64,000 bases of DNA from Psychrobacter celer (GCF_016107555.1 NZ_JABASU010000010.1:26040-90039); one strand, 5' to 3'; positions 28,264-37,680 are shown, counted from the stretch's first letter. Program-made: numbers and translations. Notes: a model not told the origin generated them from the sequence alone.

Positions 28264-28947
28264 TTATGCATCGTTTTGCAGGATCCATTGCACTAAGGCG
28301 GCAAAGTCATCAAACGCATGGGTGGGATTTAGCTTACGAATATCTTGTCCATAGTTGTAGCCATAAGACAGCCCCAGCGTGTCCATACCGGCGTTTTGGC
28401 CGGCCAAGATATCATTTCTAGAATCGCCTATCATGATGGCTTGTGCTGGCGTGACGCCCAGCGTTTGGCAGACATGTAGCAGCGGCGCGGCATCTGGTTT
28501 TTTTTGCGGTAAGCTATCGCCGCCGAGCACAGCACTAAACAGCTCTTGCCAGCCGAAGGACTGTAAGATTTTTGGGACAAAACCAATGGGTTTGTTGGTG
28601 ACCAAAGCCAGGGTGTAGCCCGCTGCTTTTAGTTGTTTGAGACCATTATCGACGTCTGGATAGGCGACCGTTTTGCTACCGCTGATATCTTTATAAGCCG
28701 TAAAAAACACCGCTTCGGCGTGATCCAGAGTGTCTGTATTTAGCTCGTCTTCTAGCACCTCTATTTTGCCGACCAAGGCACGTGCCACCAGCATGCGTGA
28801 GCCGTTGCCGACCCAATTACGTATAGTATCAATAGGGTAGGTGTCTTTGCCAAGTGTGCTTAGCATGGCGTTTACGGCATCGGCCAAGTCTGGTACGCTA
28901 TCGATGAGCGTACCATCAAAATCAAAAATCAACAGTTGCTTATCCAT
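28264..28947 (-). CDS. gph: Phosphoglycolate phosphatase (HAD family)
   Basis: 227 aa HAD hydrolase that removes phosphoglycolate arising from DNA repair and glycolate metabolism. Motif I DFDGTLIDSVPDL (Asp9 nucleophile, Asp11), the alpha cap domain at about 20-90, motif II LVTNKP, Lys in QKKPDAAPL and motif III MIGDSRNDILAGQNAG are all present. Typical Gph length. It converges on comM (72-bp gap). Gph and related PGP-like HADs are hard to separate by sequence, so the substrate call is likely but not certain. Confidence 0.88.
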   Translation of the reverse strand: MDKQLLIFDFDGTLIDSVPDLADAVNAMLSTLGKDTYPIDTIRNWVGNGSRMLVARALVGKIEVLEDELNTDTLDHAEAVFFTAYKDISGSKTVAYPDVDNGLKQLKAAGYTLALVTNKPIGFVPKILQSFGWQELFSAVLGGDSLPQKKPDAAPLLHVCQTLGVTPAQAIMIGDSRNDILAGQNAGMDTLGLSYGYNYGQDIRKLNPTHAFDDFAALVQWILQNDA

Positions 28948-29177
28948 TATTCCTCTCGGTTTTGTGTTGCTATAGCGGATTTAAGATAGCTTCGATGCCC
29001 AAACAATACCAAGCAATATAAGGCAAGGCAGGCAAGCGACAGTGTGCAATGAGTGGGGGGCGCTGCAAGCGAGCCAAGCGCCGTATCTATTTTATACAAG
29101 GATAGCTATCTTGATCGTCTGTGCTACCATAGCACAGCTAAGCTTTTGCACCCACTTTTATGCAGGCTTAAATATCG

Positions 29178-29678
29178 CTAGTCGACATCTTTATAGCGCT
29201 CGCGGTGCGCTTTTTTCATTTGTAGATAGGTGTCATTTTTACGGCACGCGTCCCATTTTTGCTTAAAAATACGAGCGGACTCTGCTTTGATAGGGTCCTC
29301 TTGCTGACGCGGTAACTCTTCGCGGCCATGCGCGCCGCTTTGGCCTTTTTTATCGTCAGGTACCGCCCCTTTGTATTTTTTGCCGCCCTTGTGATTGGCA
29401 TAGCGCCGCGCGCGTGTGTAGCCCATTTGGATAAACTTGCGCGCCATGTCAGCACCAACAAAATCATCCTTTGCCAAGTAATCCAAAAACATCTGATAAA
29501 TCGTCTCGCTGCTTTGCTTGGCAACCTCAGGAGTGGCAAAGCGCCAGTATGGCAAAATCTCAGACTTATAAGGCTCGACCAACAGCACTCCTTGCTCGCC
29601 GCGCCCGACTCGGTATAGCTCAGGCTGCGCGCGCAGGTCTAGGTTTTTATAATCTAAGTCATAATCAAACTCTCGCAT
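29178..29678 (-). CDS. DUF4385 domain protein
   Basis: 166 aa. Starts FDYDLDYKNLDLRAQPELYRVGRGEQGVL, the characteristic opening of the DUF4385 family, then YKSEILPYWRF, the ARKFIQMGYTRARRYANHKGG block and a strongly basic, hydrophilic C-terminus. Function unknown in all members I know of; cytoplasmic by composition. It stands alone between gph and a small exported protein gene. The Arg/Lys-rich middle could bind nucleic acid, but that is only inference. Confidence 0.82.
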   Translation of the reverse strand: MREFDYDLDYKNLDLRAQPELYRVGRGEQGVLLVEPYKSEILPYWRFATPEVAKQSSETIYQMFLDYLAKDDFVGADMARKFIQMGYTRARRYANHKGGKKYKGAVPDDKKGQSGAHGREELPRQQEDPIKAESARIFKQKWDACRKNDTYLQMKKAHRERYKDVD

Positions 29679-29868
29679 CGTGTGCCCTTATCCTTTGTAT
29701 GATGTTTACGGCTACTATCGAGTATACTGAGCGCAGCTGTCTAAAAAACAGCGCAAAAGTGTTATACAACCGTGACAGTGAGCGATTACTATATGAATCA
29801 CCGCTGCTGGCTTTATCGCTAAGGCCAGCATTAGATAGCGTTTGATGATTACTGAGTAGGTCAAAACC

Positions 29869-30225
29869 ATGACAATAAAACGTATAAAACCATTTGGCAT
29901 CACCCCGATTTTATTTTCAAAATATAGGTTGGGTGTCGCGGCGCTACTCATCAGTGTACTCAGTACCACGGCGGCATATGGCGCGTGGTTTGAGCGTTTT
30001 ATCCCGCAGGGTGAGACCTATACCGTACGAGAGATAGACCGTGACTTGGCCTTTGTGATTGATGGTTTTATCTATGATGCGCGCACGTCGTGCTTTTTGG
30101 CGGTGGGGGATCGGGTGGTGTTTTTTGAGGGGCGTCATGGTATTGATTACCGTGCAACGATCTATGACTTGGATTCACGCGAGCGCTGTGAGCTGTTATT
30201 GCGCGGTAGGCTATACCAGCGTTAA
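29869..30225 (+). CDS. Small exported protein of unknown function
   Basis: 118 aa. A basic start (MTIKRIKPFGITPILFSKYR) leads into one hydrophobic segment (about 21-40, RLGVAALLISVLSTTAAYGA), which could be a signal peptide cut after AYGA or an anchor. The mature ~78 residues include two Cys (in TSCFLAV and RERCELLL) that could form a disulphide in the periplasm. I do not recognise the family. A strong terminator follows. Confidence 0.65.
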   Translation: MTIKRIKPFGITPILFSKYRLGVAALLISVLSTTAAYGAWFERFIPQGETYTVREIDRDLAFVIDGFIYDARTSCFLAVGDRVVFFEGRHGIDYRATIYDLDSRERCELLLRGRLYQR

Positions 30226-30254
30226 GTGAGTATTAATCCATAAAAATCAGCCAT

Positions 30255-30291
30255 AAAAAAACCCCAAACATTTCTCAATGTTTGGGGTTTT
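30255..30291 (+). terminator. Strong rho-independent terminator
   Basis: 13-bp stem AACCCCAAACATT / AATGTTTGGGGTT with TCTC loop and T run; A run on the other side makes it usable for the minus-strand tRNA transcript too. Confidence 0.92.
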
Positions 30292-30308
30292 AGAATCTAG
30301 TAAACGAA

Positions 30309-30384
30309 TGGTGGCTCGAGGCAGGATCGAACTGCCGACACACGGATTTTCAATCCGTTGCTCTACCGACTGAGCTATCGAGCC
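30309..30384 (-). tRNA. tRNA-Phe (GAA)
   Basis: 76 nt with encoded CCA. The acceptor stem pairs GGCTCGA with TCGAGCC, the D arm is AGCTCAGTCGGTAGAGC and the anticodon arm CGGATTGAAAATCCG has the anticodon GAA. The T arm GGCAGTTCGATCCTGCC includes the conserved TTCGA. All four arms fold properly. Confidence 0.97.
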
Positions 30385-30531
30385 GTCTTCGTTGAGGCGC
30401 TATTAAACTAAATATCGCCGCTGCTGTCAAGGGGTTTTTGCATTTTATGTGATAAAAGTCTCTATATCCGTCAATATAAGCGAAATAATCGGGTTTTGTC
30501 TTACTTTGAGTGATTGAATTGAGGACACGCC

Positions 30532-30954
30532 CTAGTCTTTGACGCGCAGCAGCTCATACTCGCTCATGATACGATGAATAGCATCATCGGCAGGGACGAA
30601 CTCTCGCACGCCTTTTTTGACCTCGGCATCATAGACCAGCTTGATAAACTTGGCATCAATCGCGCGTTTGCGGTTTTCTAGATGTACGGTGAGGTACTGT
30701 AGGCGTTTGGCATTGGTTTGTCCGTCATCGAAGCAAGCCACCGCAGCGATGGGCTTATCATTAAACATGCCGACGTATAGATATTGCCCACGGCTAAACC
30801 CTTGCTCAACGAGCCGAAGCACCTCTGCACCACTAGGCTGGGTTTCATCGCTGTCATATAGTGCCGCCAAGCGCTCGGCCAGCTCATTGTCGCGTGCAGG
30901 TTTTTTGATCAGCGGGGCGTCTAAGCGGTTGATGGCAATGGCTTCTAAAGGCAT
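30532..30954 (-). CDS. GNAT-like acetyl-CoA-binding protein, PanZ-like
   Basis: 140 aa from the ATG at 30954 (TAGGA about 10 nt upstream; a TTG at 30972 would add six residues). A GNAT core is suggested by YLYVGMFNDKPIAAVACFDD (two antiparallel strands), RLQYLTVHLENRKRAIDAKFIKLVYDAEVKKGV and a final VPADDAIHRIMSEYELLRV. The layout is like the acetyl-CoA sensor PanZ/PanM, which triggers maturation of aspartate decarboxylase PanD, but the loop QxxGxG/A is poorly kept. The identification as PanZ-like is tentative; panD is not in the window. Confidence 0.55.
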   Translation of the reverse strand: MPLEAIAINRLDAPLIKKPARDNELAERLAALYDSDETQPSGAEVLRLVEQGFSRGQYLYVGMFNDKPIAAVACFDDGQTNAKRLQYLTVHLENRKRAIDAKFIKLVYDAEVKKGVREFVPADDAIHRIMSEYELLRVKD

Positions 30955-31354
30955 GGCAGTTGTTCCTATCAAAAATGGAATGTTATAAATAGACAGTGAT
31001 AAGGTCAGGTCGGTATAAACAAGATAGCACGCGGCATTACAGCGTCACAGCATTGATGATTGATAAAACTCAATGCACTATTTTAGCAGAATACGCAGAT
31101 TTTGTGCGTGGTTTGGCGCTTGGCCGTGGCGGTCGTGGTTAGGGTTTGCTATGATGCAGGTAGGCCGCGTATTGTCTCTGACAGACAGACTGCATTTAGC
31201 CCGTGCGCGCCAGCCGTATTTTAGTCTTTTTTAATCTTTTATCATTGACAGACTTTGTTGACACCGCTCGCAACGTACGAGTGTTTATTGGACGTTTATC
31301 GTCCTATTTTATTGAGCACATTTTATTGACCGCTTTTATTGATAGAGAGTAGCC
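30955..31354. other. Intergenic region upstream of hisB
   Basis: 400 bp between divergent genes. Several TTTTATTGA repeats precede hisB (about 31304-31345). No gene, tRNA or clear attenuator (no His-rich leader peptide) was seen. Confidence 0.4.
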
Positions 31355-32014
31355 ATGACAGCCAATTCGACCACCCATACCCCTGAACAGTCCTTGCCTC
31401 AAACCCCAAACCTACATGGCCGTCCAGCGCGCACCGCCACCGTCGAGCGCAATACCGCTGAGACCCAAGTCAAATGTACAGTCAATCTCGATGGCACCGG
31501 TCAAGGCGTCGTCGATACAGGGGTGCCGTTTTTGGATCATATGATCGATCAGATCAAGCGTCATGGTCTCTTTGATTTAGATATAAAATGCACAGGCGAT
31601 ACCTATATCGATGACCATCACAGTGTCGAGGACACCGGTATTACTTTGGGCCAAGCGTTTAACAAAGCTTTGGGCGACAAAAAAGGCATCCGCCGTTATG
31701 GGCATTTTTATGCGCCGCTCGATGAGTCATTGACTCGCGCGGTCGTCGATCTCTCAGGGCGTCCAGGTCTGCATATGGATATTCCATTTACCCGCTCACA
31801 TGTCGGCAAGTTCGATGTCGATCTGTTTAGCGAATTCTTTTACGGCTTTGTCAACCACTCATGGATGACCGTGCATTTGGACAATCTTAAAGGCAAAAAC
31901 AGCCATCACCAAATCGAGTCGACCTTTAAAGCCTTTGCTCGCGCCCTGCGTATGGCCTGTGAATATGATGAGCGAGCGCTAAATACCTTACCGTCGACCA
32001 AAGAAGCGTTTTAA
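31355..32014 (+). CDS. hisB: Imidazoleglycerol-phosphate dehydratase HisB
   Basis: Mn-dependent enzyme of step 6 in histidine synthesis. 219 aa monofunctional form, with no phosphatase domain fused as in E. coli. The two His-rich metal motifs are visible: [18 protein letters not shown] with [11 protein letters not shown] near residues 87-97, and [28 protein letters not shown] near 167-194. The first ~20 residues ([16 protein letters not shown]) are a non-conserved extension. hisH follows after 145 bp. Confidence 0.96.
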   Translation: MTANSTTHTPEQSLPQTPNLHGRPARTATVERNTAETQVKCTVNLDGTGQGVVDTGVPFLDHMIDQIKRHGLFDLDIKCTGDTYIDDHHSVEDTGITLGQAFNKALGDKKGIRRYGHFYAPLDESLTRAVVDLSGRPGLHMDIPFTRSHVGKFDVDLFSEFFYGFVNHSWMTVHLDNLKGKNSHHQIESTFKAFARALRMACEYDERALNTLPSTKEAF

Positions 32015-32159
32015 GGATAGGTACGGTGCTGCTACGGTCACAGCCGCGCTTATTGCACGGCTTGTACAGTTGGCGCTTTTGTTCGTAGCAGAATTTTATC
32101 TATACCTCATTCGCTGTTATCAAATATAATAAAAACGATTCAAAAACGAGAACCAATCA

Positions 32160-32795
32160 ATGACCAAAATCGCCTTATTAGATTATGGCATGGGTAATTT
32201 GCACTCAGCTGGCAAAGCATTGTCAGCGGTAGGGGCAGACGTCTCTATCACCAATGACCCAAAAGTTGTCGCTGCTGCTGACAAAATCGTCTTCCCCGGT
32301 GTCGGTGCCATGCGCGATTGTATGGCTGGTATGGCCGCTGCGGGTATCGATGATGTCGTACGCGACGCGATATTTAACAAACCCGTGATGGCCATCTGTG
32401 TCGGTATGCAAGCGCTGTTTGAGCAATCGGCAGAAAATGGCGGCACAAATTGCCTAGGCATCCTAAACGGTAGCGTAGAAGCCTTTGATCCGGCGTGGAA
32501 AGACAAGCAAGGCGCGACGATTAAAGTACCGCACATGGGCTGGAATACCATTAGCGGTATGGACTTTCACCATCCATTGTGGCGCGGTATCGATGACCAT
32601 GCGTATTTTTATTTTGTGCACAGTTTTTACTGCGTTCCTGCCGATAGCACACAAGTGGCCGCTGTTTGCGACTATGGCCAGCCGTTTTGTGCCAGCGTGA
32701 TCCAAGACAACTTGTTTGCCACCCAGTTTCACCCCGAAAAAAGCCATACCGCTGGCTTGCAACTGTTAAAGAACTTCGTTGAGTGGGATATATAG
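32160..32795 (+). CDS. hisH: Imidazole glycerol phosphate synthase glutaminase subunit HisH
   Basis: Class I glutamine amidotransferase that feeds ammonia to HisF. 211 aa. Starts [19 protein letters not shown]; the nucleophile is in [11 protein letters not shown] (Cys81) and the catalytic His-Glu in [16 protein letters not shown] near the end. FPGVGAM is the oxyanion-strand segment. Its partner hisF is not in this window, and hisA is about 20 kb away. Confidence 0.96.
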   Translation: MTKIALLDYGMGNLHSAGKALSAVGADVSITNDPKVVAAADKIVFPGVGAMRDCMAGMAAAGIDDVVRDAIFNKPVMAICVGMQALFEQSAENGGTNCLGILNGSVEAFDPAWKDKQGATIKVPHMGWNTISGMDFHHPLWRGIDDHAYFYFVHSFYCVPADSTQVAAVCDYGQPFCASVIQDNLFATQFHPEKSHTAGLQLLKNFVEWDI

Positions 32796-32922
32796 CCAGA
32801 CAACGCTGTCTTTTTCATCAGTAGTCACGCTGAACAGATATCAGCTTGAAAGGTGAGTCGACGGCGCTGTTCACTTCTTATAGGCCGCAGCTATTGCTTG
32901 CTGTTATATACGGAAAACACCA

Positions 32923-33312
32923 GTGGATTTTACTGCCTTTAAAATCAATATCATCGATGTCACAGGCCTAGCCAAAGATGCGCTGCACATCTATGTCGGT
33001 GTCGGGGTCTATCTGCTGTGCCTGCTGATACTGCGCCCTCTTATCAAAAATCAAAATCTCAGAGCTTTTATGGCACTGCTGGTGGTGATGAGCGTGGCGC
33101 TGCTCGGGGAGTATCTGGATAATCGCCATATCATCCTTCCAAAAGGGGTGTTTGCGCTGGGAGTCTTGGATATCAAAGCCAGCCTACACGACCTGATAAA
33201 CACCTGCCTGCTGCCCTTGGTGCTGTATGCGGCCAATAAATGGCTAAAAATATTTCAGCCCACCCCCCATGCCAAAGTCTTGCTTAAGCGCCATAAAAAA
33301 ATGGACGGCTAG
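32923..33312 (+). CDS. Small membrane protein downstream of hisH
   Basis: 129 aa from a GTG start. Three hydrophobic segments (about 22-40, 47-66, 88-104) and a basic tail (KVLLKRHKKMDG) suggest an inner-membrane protein with a cytoplasmic C-terminus. It resembles the VanZ-like/uncharacterised small membrane proteins seen in Moraxellaceae, but I cannot name a family. It follows hisH by 127 bp and may be co-transcribed. Confidence 0.6.
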   Translation: MDFTAFKINIIDVTGLAKDALHIYVGVGVYLLCLLILRPLIKNQNLRAFMALLVVMSVALLGEYLDNRHIILPKGVFALGVLDIKASLHDLINTCLLPLVLYAANKWLKIFQPTPHAKVLLKRHKKMDG

Positions 33313-33346
33313 CTTTTGCTGTCGCCCGCCACTATAGTTAATCCGA

Positions 33347-33433
33347 TATAAAAACGATACAGCGAGAAGATACGTGGTTTTTCTTAGCCTTGAGCGGCGC
33401 AGGCACAGCACGCAAGAAAAATTTGTACCAGTT
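33347..33433 (-). repeat. Dispersed extragenic repeat, copy 2 (inverted)
   Basis: Read on the minus strand it starts AACTGGTACAAATTTTTCTT and ends CTGTATCGTTTTTATA, with the same 71-bp spacing between the two conserved blocks as copy 1 at 7215-7301. The middle 30 bp differ. The flank (ATCGGATTAACTATA) also resembles 63665-63680. Confidence 0.7.
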
Positions 33434-33588
33434 ACAGGTTCATAAGCGGCCTTATCTTTACAAAGCTTACGAAACATAAAAAGTCTCGTCTATTTCACGT
33501 TTCCTTATTTTGCTACTTTATAGGTGTCATCTTTCTTGATGAGCCAATACAAGTCATAAAACTATAAGCAATAAAAAAGGAAGCCACT

Positions 33589-34533
33589 ATGAATATCCAA
33601 GATCTATTAGATAAAGCCAAAGACACTTTAGACAACGCCAAAAATACTCTAGGCTTAGAGCCGCAAGAAACTGAAGCAGGCATTTATATTCCCTCAACAT
33701 CATCGCTAAAGATAGCCGCGCCGAGCAAGACCAACTACGATCATACCGAGTACGATAATCCCTATACGGGCGATAAGAAAATCATGATGATCTGTACCGA
33801 AGAGCAGTATATGACCATGGAGAACGGTAATAAATTTGATACCGGTAATCATCCGGTGGAGATGATGGTGCCGTTATTACATTTTAAGCAAGCAGGCTTC
33901 GACGTGGATGTATTTACGCCAACAGGCGAGTCGGTCAAAGTCGAGCAGTGGGCGATGCCAGAGGACGATGACGACGTTAAACAAATTTATAGTGAGTACG
34001 AGTCCAAGTTTAACAATCCCAATAGTATCGCAGGGTTCGTCGCCAATGATATGGCAGAAAGCAATGACTATGCAGCGATTTTTATCCCTGGTGGTCATGG
34101 CGCGATGCTCGGCCTGCCGGAGGATAAAAACCTTGGTGCAGTGCTACGCTGGGCGTATAAAAACGATTTGTTTACCTTAGCAATTTGTCATGGACCAGCT
34201 GCTCTACTAGCGGCTAATCTGGATAGCCCTGACCGCTCTGATAAAAAGGCAAATCAAGACGATGATGGCAGTCGCGATTTTATCTATAAGGGCTATAAAA
34301 TGGTGGTATTCCCCACTGCGATGGATAAGCAAATGCCAAAAATTGGTTATTTGCCGGGTGATTTAACGTGGTACTTTGCTGATAAGTTAGAGGATTTAGG
34401 CGTTACTATTGATAATAAACTGGCCTCAGGGCAAACGCATCAAGATAGAAAGCTTATCTCAGGCGATGGGCCACTAGCAGCGAATGACTTTGGTAAAATG
34501 AGTGCTAAAGCTTTACTAAAAGAGTTTGGTTAG
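33589..34533 (+). CDS. hchA: HchA/Hsp31-type DJ-1 family protein (glyoxalase III/chaperone-like)
   Basis: DJ-1/PfpI superfamily protein of 314 aa, close to E. coli Hsp31 (283 aa), a methylglyoxal-detoxifying glyoxalase/deglycase with chaperone activity. Conserved blocks are GNHPVEMMVPLLHFKQAGFDVDVFTPTG, IFIPGGHGAMLGLPED, and the nucleophile elbow LAICHGPAALLAA with Cys200. C-terminal GDGPLAANDFGKMSAKALL matches the HchA ending. The first ~30 residues (DLLDKAKDTLDNAKNTLG) form an extra amphipathic helix not in E. coli Hsp31. AAAAGGAAG precedes the ATG. Confidence 0.88.
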   Translation: MNIQDLLDKAKDTLDNAKNTLGLEPQETEAGIYIPSTSSLKIAAPSKTNYDHTEYDNPYTGDKKIMMICTEEQYMTMENGNKFDTGNHPVEMMVPLLHFKQAGFDVDVFTPTGESVKVEQWAMPEDDDDVKQIYSEYESKFNNPNSIAGFVANDMAESNDYAAIFIPGGHGAMLGLPEDKNLGAVLRWAYKNDLFTLAICHGPAALLAANLDSPDRSDKKANQDDDGSRDFIYKGYKMVVFPTAMDKQMPKIGYLPGDLTWYFADKLEDLGVTIDNKLASGQTHQDRKLISGDGPLAANDFGKMSAKALLKEFG

Positions 34534-34557
34534 ATCGTTTTCATAAAGTCATTATAT

Positions 34558-34589
34558 AAAAAAACGGACTATTAATGAGTCCGTTTTTT
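34558..34589 (+). terminator. Rho-independent terminator after hchA
   Basis: Stem AAAAACGGACT / AGTCCGTTTTT with a 7-nt loop, followed by T run. Confidence 0.9.
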
Positions 34590-34696
34590 ATGTCTAAAAA
34601 GAAAGCCTTTGTAGGATGTGCCCCGCGCACCGATAGCGGGGTAATAGCCTACAACTGGTGCGATGACGTACAACTTATGCCTAAGCGTAAATGATT

Positions 34697-36019
34697 CTAC
34701 TTAGCCCCATCATATAACCCACGCACCACTTCACCAATCACCGCAATGCCTTTGGCCAACGTGTCCTCATCTGCCGCGATACTCATGCGGATACACTCGT
34801 GTGCGTGCTGGTAATCGCTGACATCCACACCCGGGAAGAAGTATTCACTCGGCACGATAAGCGTCCCTTTTTCTTTGAGAATATCGTACAGCTCAAGCGT
34901 GGTAATCGGCAAGTCCTTAAACCACAACCAAAAGAATATCGCCCCCTCAGGCTTATGAATCATCAATGGATAATCACCCAGCTCTTGTTTAAGCAGCGCA
35001 ATGGCCTTTTTTGCTTGCTGCTGATAAAAAGGCTTAATCTCGTTATCCGACAAGTCTTTAATAGCGTTATTTTCAACCAAAGGCGTGGCAATAGATGCGC
35101 CAAAGCGCGTCGGCGAGAGATTAACCACGGCATTCATCGCGCTGACGGCTGCAATCACCTCAGGTGCGGCAACGATAATACCGGTACGCACTCCGGGTAA
35201 GCCAATCTTCGACAGACTAAAGCACAGGATCGTATTGTCATCCCAATTAAGGGTAACGTCTGAATAAATAATATTAGGGAAGGGCATACCATAAGCGTTA
35301 TCGATAATCAGCGGTACATCGTAACGCTTAGCAATCTCCGCCAAATGCGCCATTTCCTCATCGGTTAAGACATTACCCGTTGGATTGGTCGGACGCGAAC
35401 AACAAATCGCGCCAATACGCCCTTCCTTCAATGCGGGCAAGTTTTCTAACGCCTCAAAATCTACTCGGTATTTAAAAAACCCTTCTTCGCCATCATGCGT
35501 CACTTCATCGATATGCGGCAACACCGCCATAAAATGCTGACCTTCGACATGCACATCACTATAGCCGATATACTCAGGGGTTAATGGTAGTAAAATAGAC
35601 TTATCGACAGATTCGTTCTGCTCATCTGTGAACGCACCACCAAACAAGTTAAACAAATAGAAAAAAGCATTCTGCGAGCCATTGGTCAGTGCGATATTCT
35701 CTGCCGTCAAATTCCAATCATAATGACGATTAAAGAACCCGACCAAGGCATCGATAAAGGCAGCATCGCCCTGCGGATTGGAGTAATTCGCCATACTACT
35801 CGTCGCCGTGCTGTTAATGTCCTCACGAAAGCTACCATCGTTACCCAGCGCTTGATAGGTCTGCAAAAACAGCTCATTGACCGCTTCAATCCGTGCCGGA
35901 TTACCACCGCCTAGCATATTGACTGGCTGATCGCTTTTTAGCGCATCGCCCAGATCATCCATCAATTGTGAGATGCCAGTGGGCTGGGTAAATTTTTGAC
36001 CGAACTTTGAGAATTTCAT
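34697..36019 (-). CDS. avtA: Valine--pyruvate transaminase AvtA
   Basis: PLP class I aminotransferase of 440 aa that exchanges amino groups between valine and pyruvate/alanine. The opening FSKFGQKFTQPTGISQLMDDLG and LGGGNPARI are the AvtA signature; IALTNGSQNAFFYLFNLF follows. The PLP lysine is Lys271 in FSLSKIGLPGVRTG, and the C-terminal Arg region is WLWFKDLPI...ECIRMSI. It is the last ordinary gene before the AT-rich reverse-transcriptase island. Confidence 0.93.
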   Translation of the reverse strand: MKFSKFGQKFTQPTGISQLMDDLGDALKSDQPVNMLGGGNPARIEAVNELFLQTYQALGNDGSFREDINSTATSSMANYSNPQGDAAFIDALVGFFNRHYDWNLTAENIALTNGSQNAFFYLFNLFGGAFTDEQNESVDKSILLPLTPEYIGYSDVHVEGQHFMAVLPHIDEVTHDGEEGFFKYRVDFEALENLPALKEGRIGAICCSRPTNPTGNVLTDEEMAHLAEIAKRYDVPLIIDNAYGMPFPNIIYSDVTLNWDDNTILCFSLSKIGLPGVRTGIIVAAPEVIAAVSAMNAVVNLSPTRFGASIATPLVENNAIKDLSDNEIKPFYQQQAKKAIALLKQELGDYPLMIHKPEGAIFFWLWFKDLPITTLELYDILKEKGTLIVPSEYFFPGVDVSDYQHAHECIRMSIAADEDTLAKGIAVIGEVVRGLYDGAK

Positions 36020-36158
36020 AAGGCTACCATGCTGTTTGGGAGGGTGTTATAAGTTGGTGTTTAACCAATAAAGTGGGGCTAGTATAGCAAAAGGTTTCTA
36101 TAAAATAAGCAATATGCGCGGCTGATATTGACTTATATGTCTATACAGGTTGTGAAGT

Positions 36159-36190
36159 AAAAAACGCCCTCTAGGTGAGTAGAGGGCGTT
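36159..36190 (-). terminator. Rho-independent terminator downstream of the reverse transcriptase
   Basis: Stem AACGCCCTCT / AGAGGGCGTT with an 8-nt loop; read on the minus strand it ends in a T run. It separates the RT unit from avtA and probably marks the 3' end of the island's transcript. Confidence 0.9.
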
Positions 36191-36267
36191 CTGTCTGAAG
36201 GATTTGTTAGCTAACCCTACCGATGATTTAAAGAGCAAAGGTAGAATTTACAATAAGTAGGTCAGAT

Positions 36268-37590
36268 TTATTTGATTCCAAAAAAGAACATTCTTTTATT
36301 TGCTGAGCCGATATCTTCAAAATCTATATTGAGATTATCGGTAATCAGTTTTTTTCTAACATTTTTAGATGCTGCTATTAAATCTCGCTCAAACTTTGCG
36401 CCATTGATAGCCAAATCTTTATTATAGAAGTTCGTATATCCTGAAATAAGTATTCTAAGATATAAACTAAAGTCGACATAGTTACCGCATTCACGTTTAA
36501 CCTTGGTCATCGATTGGAAACTATTTATTCGTCCTATCGCTTTATCAAAAACTGGTCTAGGAATTCGTCGTTGATAAGATTGTAGTCTAGCGTTATAAAC
36601 TATATCAAAGCCTAGGTATGTAAATTTTCCTCTAGCACCATATATTTTGGTTTTCGGTTTTCCGACTCCCTTTTCAATATCTAAACCAATATTTTTAAGA
36701 TTTTTTTGAACGTGTTCCTTAATTTTCTTAGCCTTGCTATAAGAGTTATCAAAAATTAGGAAGTCATCTGCATAACGTATATACGGTATATTGTTCTTAA
36801 CCATTAAATTATCAAATTCGTACAAATACATTGAAGAACACAATGATGCTATTGGCATGCCTTGGCGAACACCCTTGCCCTTAAGTTCTTCTAGATATTT
36901 TTCTATCAGTTTTTTGTACTTTAGATCGCCATAATCTAGCTTAGCATCGCAATAAATAAAACTTTTGAAGATAGCAGTTAGCTCTCTATCTTCATCTGGT
37001 CCGATAAACTCTTTTTCAAATTTCTTTACAGCGATTTCTCTATTTATATTATCGAAAAATTTAACGATATCTGCTTTAATAACGTATTTATACTTGCTCC
37101 GATATTCTATAACGTCATCTAAGGCTTTACGAATGCCATGTATAGTTTTCTTAGTTGGCTGACCGTCTTTATTTGTCGTATCTATTTCTTTCTTATGAAT
37201 ATCTTTATTCAAGGCGTGGTCATACTCACAGAATCTATCATAGATTTCGCCATAATATTTTTTAAGATAATCTAAAAATAGTTTTTGAAGGACTCTATCT
37301 TGCACTGAGGGGACACACACTAAACGAGTGTTGTCTAACGACATTACGTTAAGACAGTTTGTTTTAGGCAAAATGATAGGGGTCAAATGATCACAGTTGT
37401 ACTTAAAATTTGATATTTTTTTACAAATACTATTTAAAGCTTTGTCATTAAAGCTATTTAGATATTCATTAACTGTGATGTATTTAGTATGGTAAGAGTT
37501 GTCTGCTTTCGACTTGTTTTTAGCGAGTTGATTGAGGGTTGTTTTGAAATTATCTTTCACATAGGATGAGAATTTAACCTTATCTGTCAT
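36268..37590 (-). CDS. Stand-alone reverse transcriptase (UG/DRT-like)
   Basis: 440-aa RNA-directed DNA polymerase. In order: RLVCVPSVQDRVLQKLFLD (residues 89-107, RT1-like), KADIVKFFDNIN (172-183, motif A with catalytic Asp174), GVRQGMPIASLCSS (240-253, motif B), YIRYADDFLIF (270-280, YADD with the catalytic pair Asp275/276), and KTKIYGARGKFTYLGFDI (313-330, motifs D/E). About 110 helical residues follow as a thumb. There is no HNH endonuclease, maturase domain or DGR-type loop, and no retron NAxxH or VTG motif was found. Lys/Asn-rich and AT-rich compared with neighbours, so probably acquired. GGGAG is the ribosome site. The family fits the unknown-group/defence RTs; an exact subgroup cannot be given. 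Confidence 0.9.
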   Translation of the reverse strand: MTDKVKFSSYVKDNFKTTLNQLAKNKSKADNSYHTKYITVNEYLNSFNDKALNSICKKISNFKYNCDHLTPIILPKTNCLNVMSLDNTRLVCVPSVQDRVLQKLFLDYLKKYYGEIYDRFCEYDHALNKDIHKKEIDTTNKDGQPTKKTIHGIRKALDDVIEYRSKYKYVIKADIVKFFDNINREIAVKKFEKEFIGPDEDRELTAIFKSFIYCDAKLDYGDLKYKKLIEKYLEELKGKGVRQGMPIASLCSSMYLYEFDNLMVKNNIPYIRYADDFLIFDNSYSKAKKIKEHVQKNLKNIGLDIEKGVGKPKTKIYGARGKFTYLGFDIVYNARLQSYQRRIPRPVFDKAIGRINSFQSMTKVKRECGNYVDFSLYLRILISGYTNFYNKDLAINGAKFERDLIAASKNVRKKLITDNLNIDFEDIGSANKRMFFFGIK

Positions 37591-37618
37591 GACTATCTCC
37601 CTTGCTTCTATTCAACAA

Positions 37619-37680
37619 ACCTTTTGCAAAAATTCATATATCAAATTTTACTAATAAAATAAAGAATTTATGCAAAAGGT
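37619..37680 (-). ncRNA. Long inverted repeat between membrane gene and RT; candidate structured RNA
   Basis: Arms ACCTTTTGCAAAAATTC (37619-37635) and GAATTTATGCAAAAGGT (37664-37680) match in 16 of 17 positions around a 28-nt AT-rich loop. The right arm contains the last codons and stop of the membrane gene, and the RT start lies 29 bp past the left arm. It could be an RNA element used by the RT, a regulatory hairpin, or the end of a mobile unit; only the inverted repeat itself is observed. Confidence 0.5.

Noticed and set aside
36268..37590. Retron or group II intron reverse transcriptase
   Set aside because: No NAxxH or VTG retron motifs, no msr/msd-like pair of inverted repeats recognised, no maturase or HNH domain after the RT, and no intron domain V-like hairpin seen downstream.
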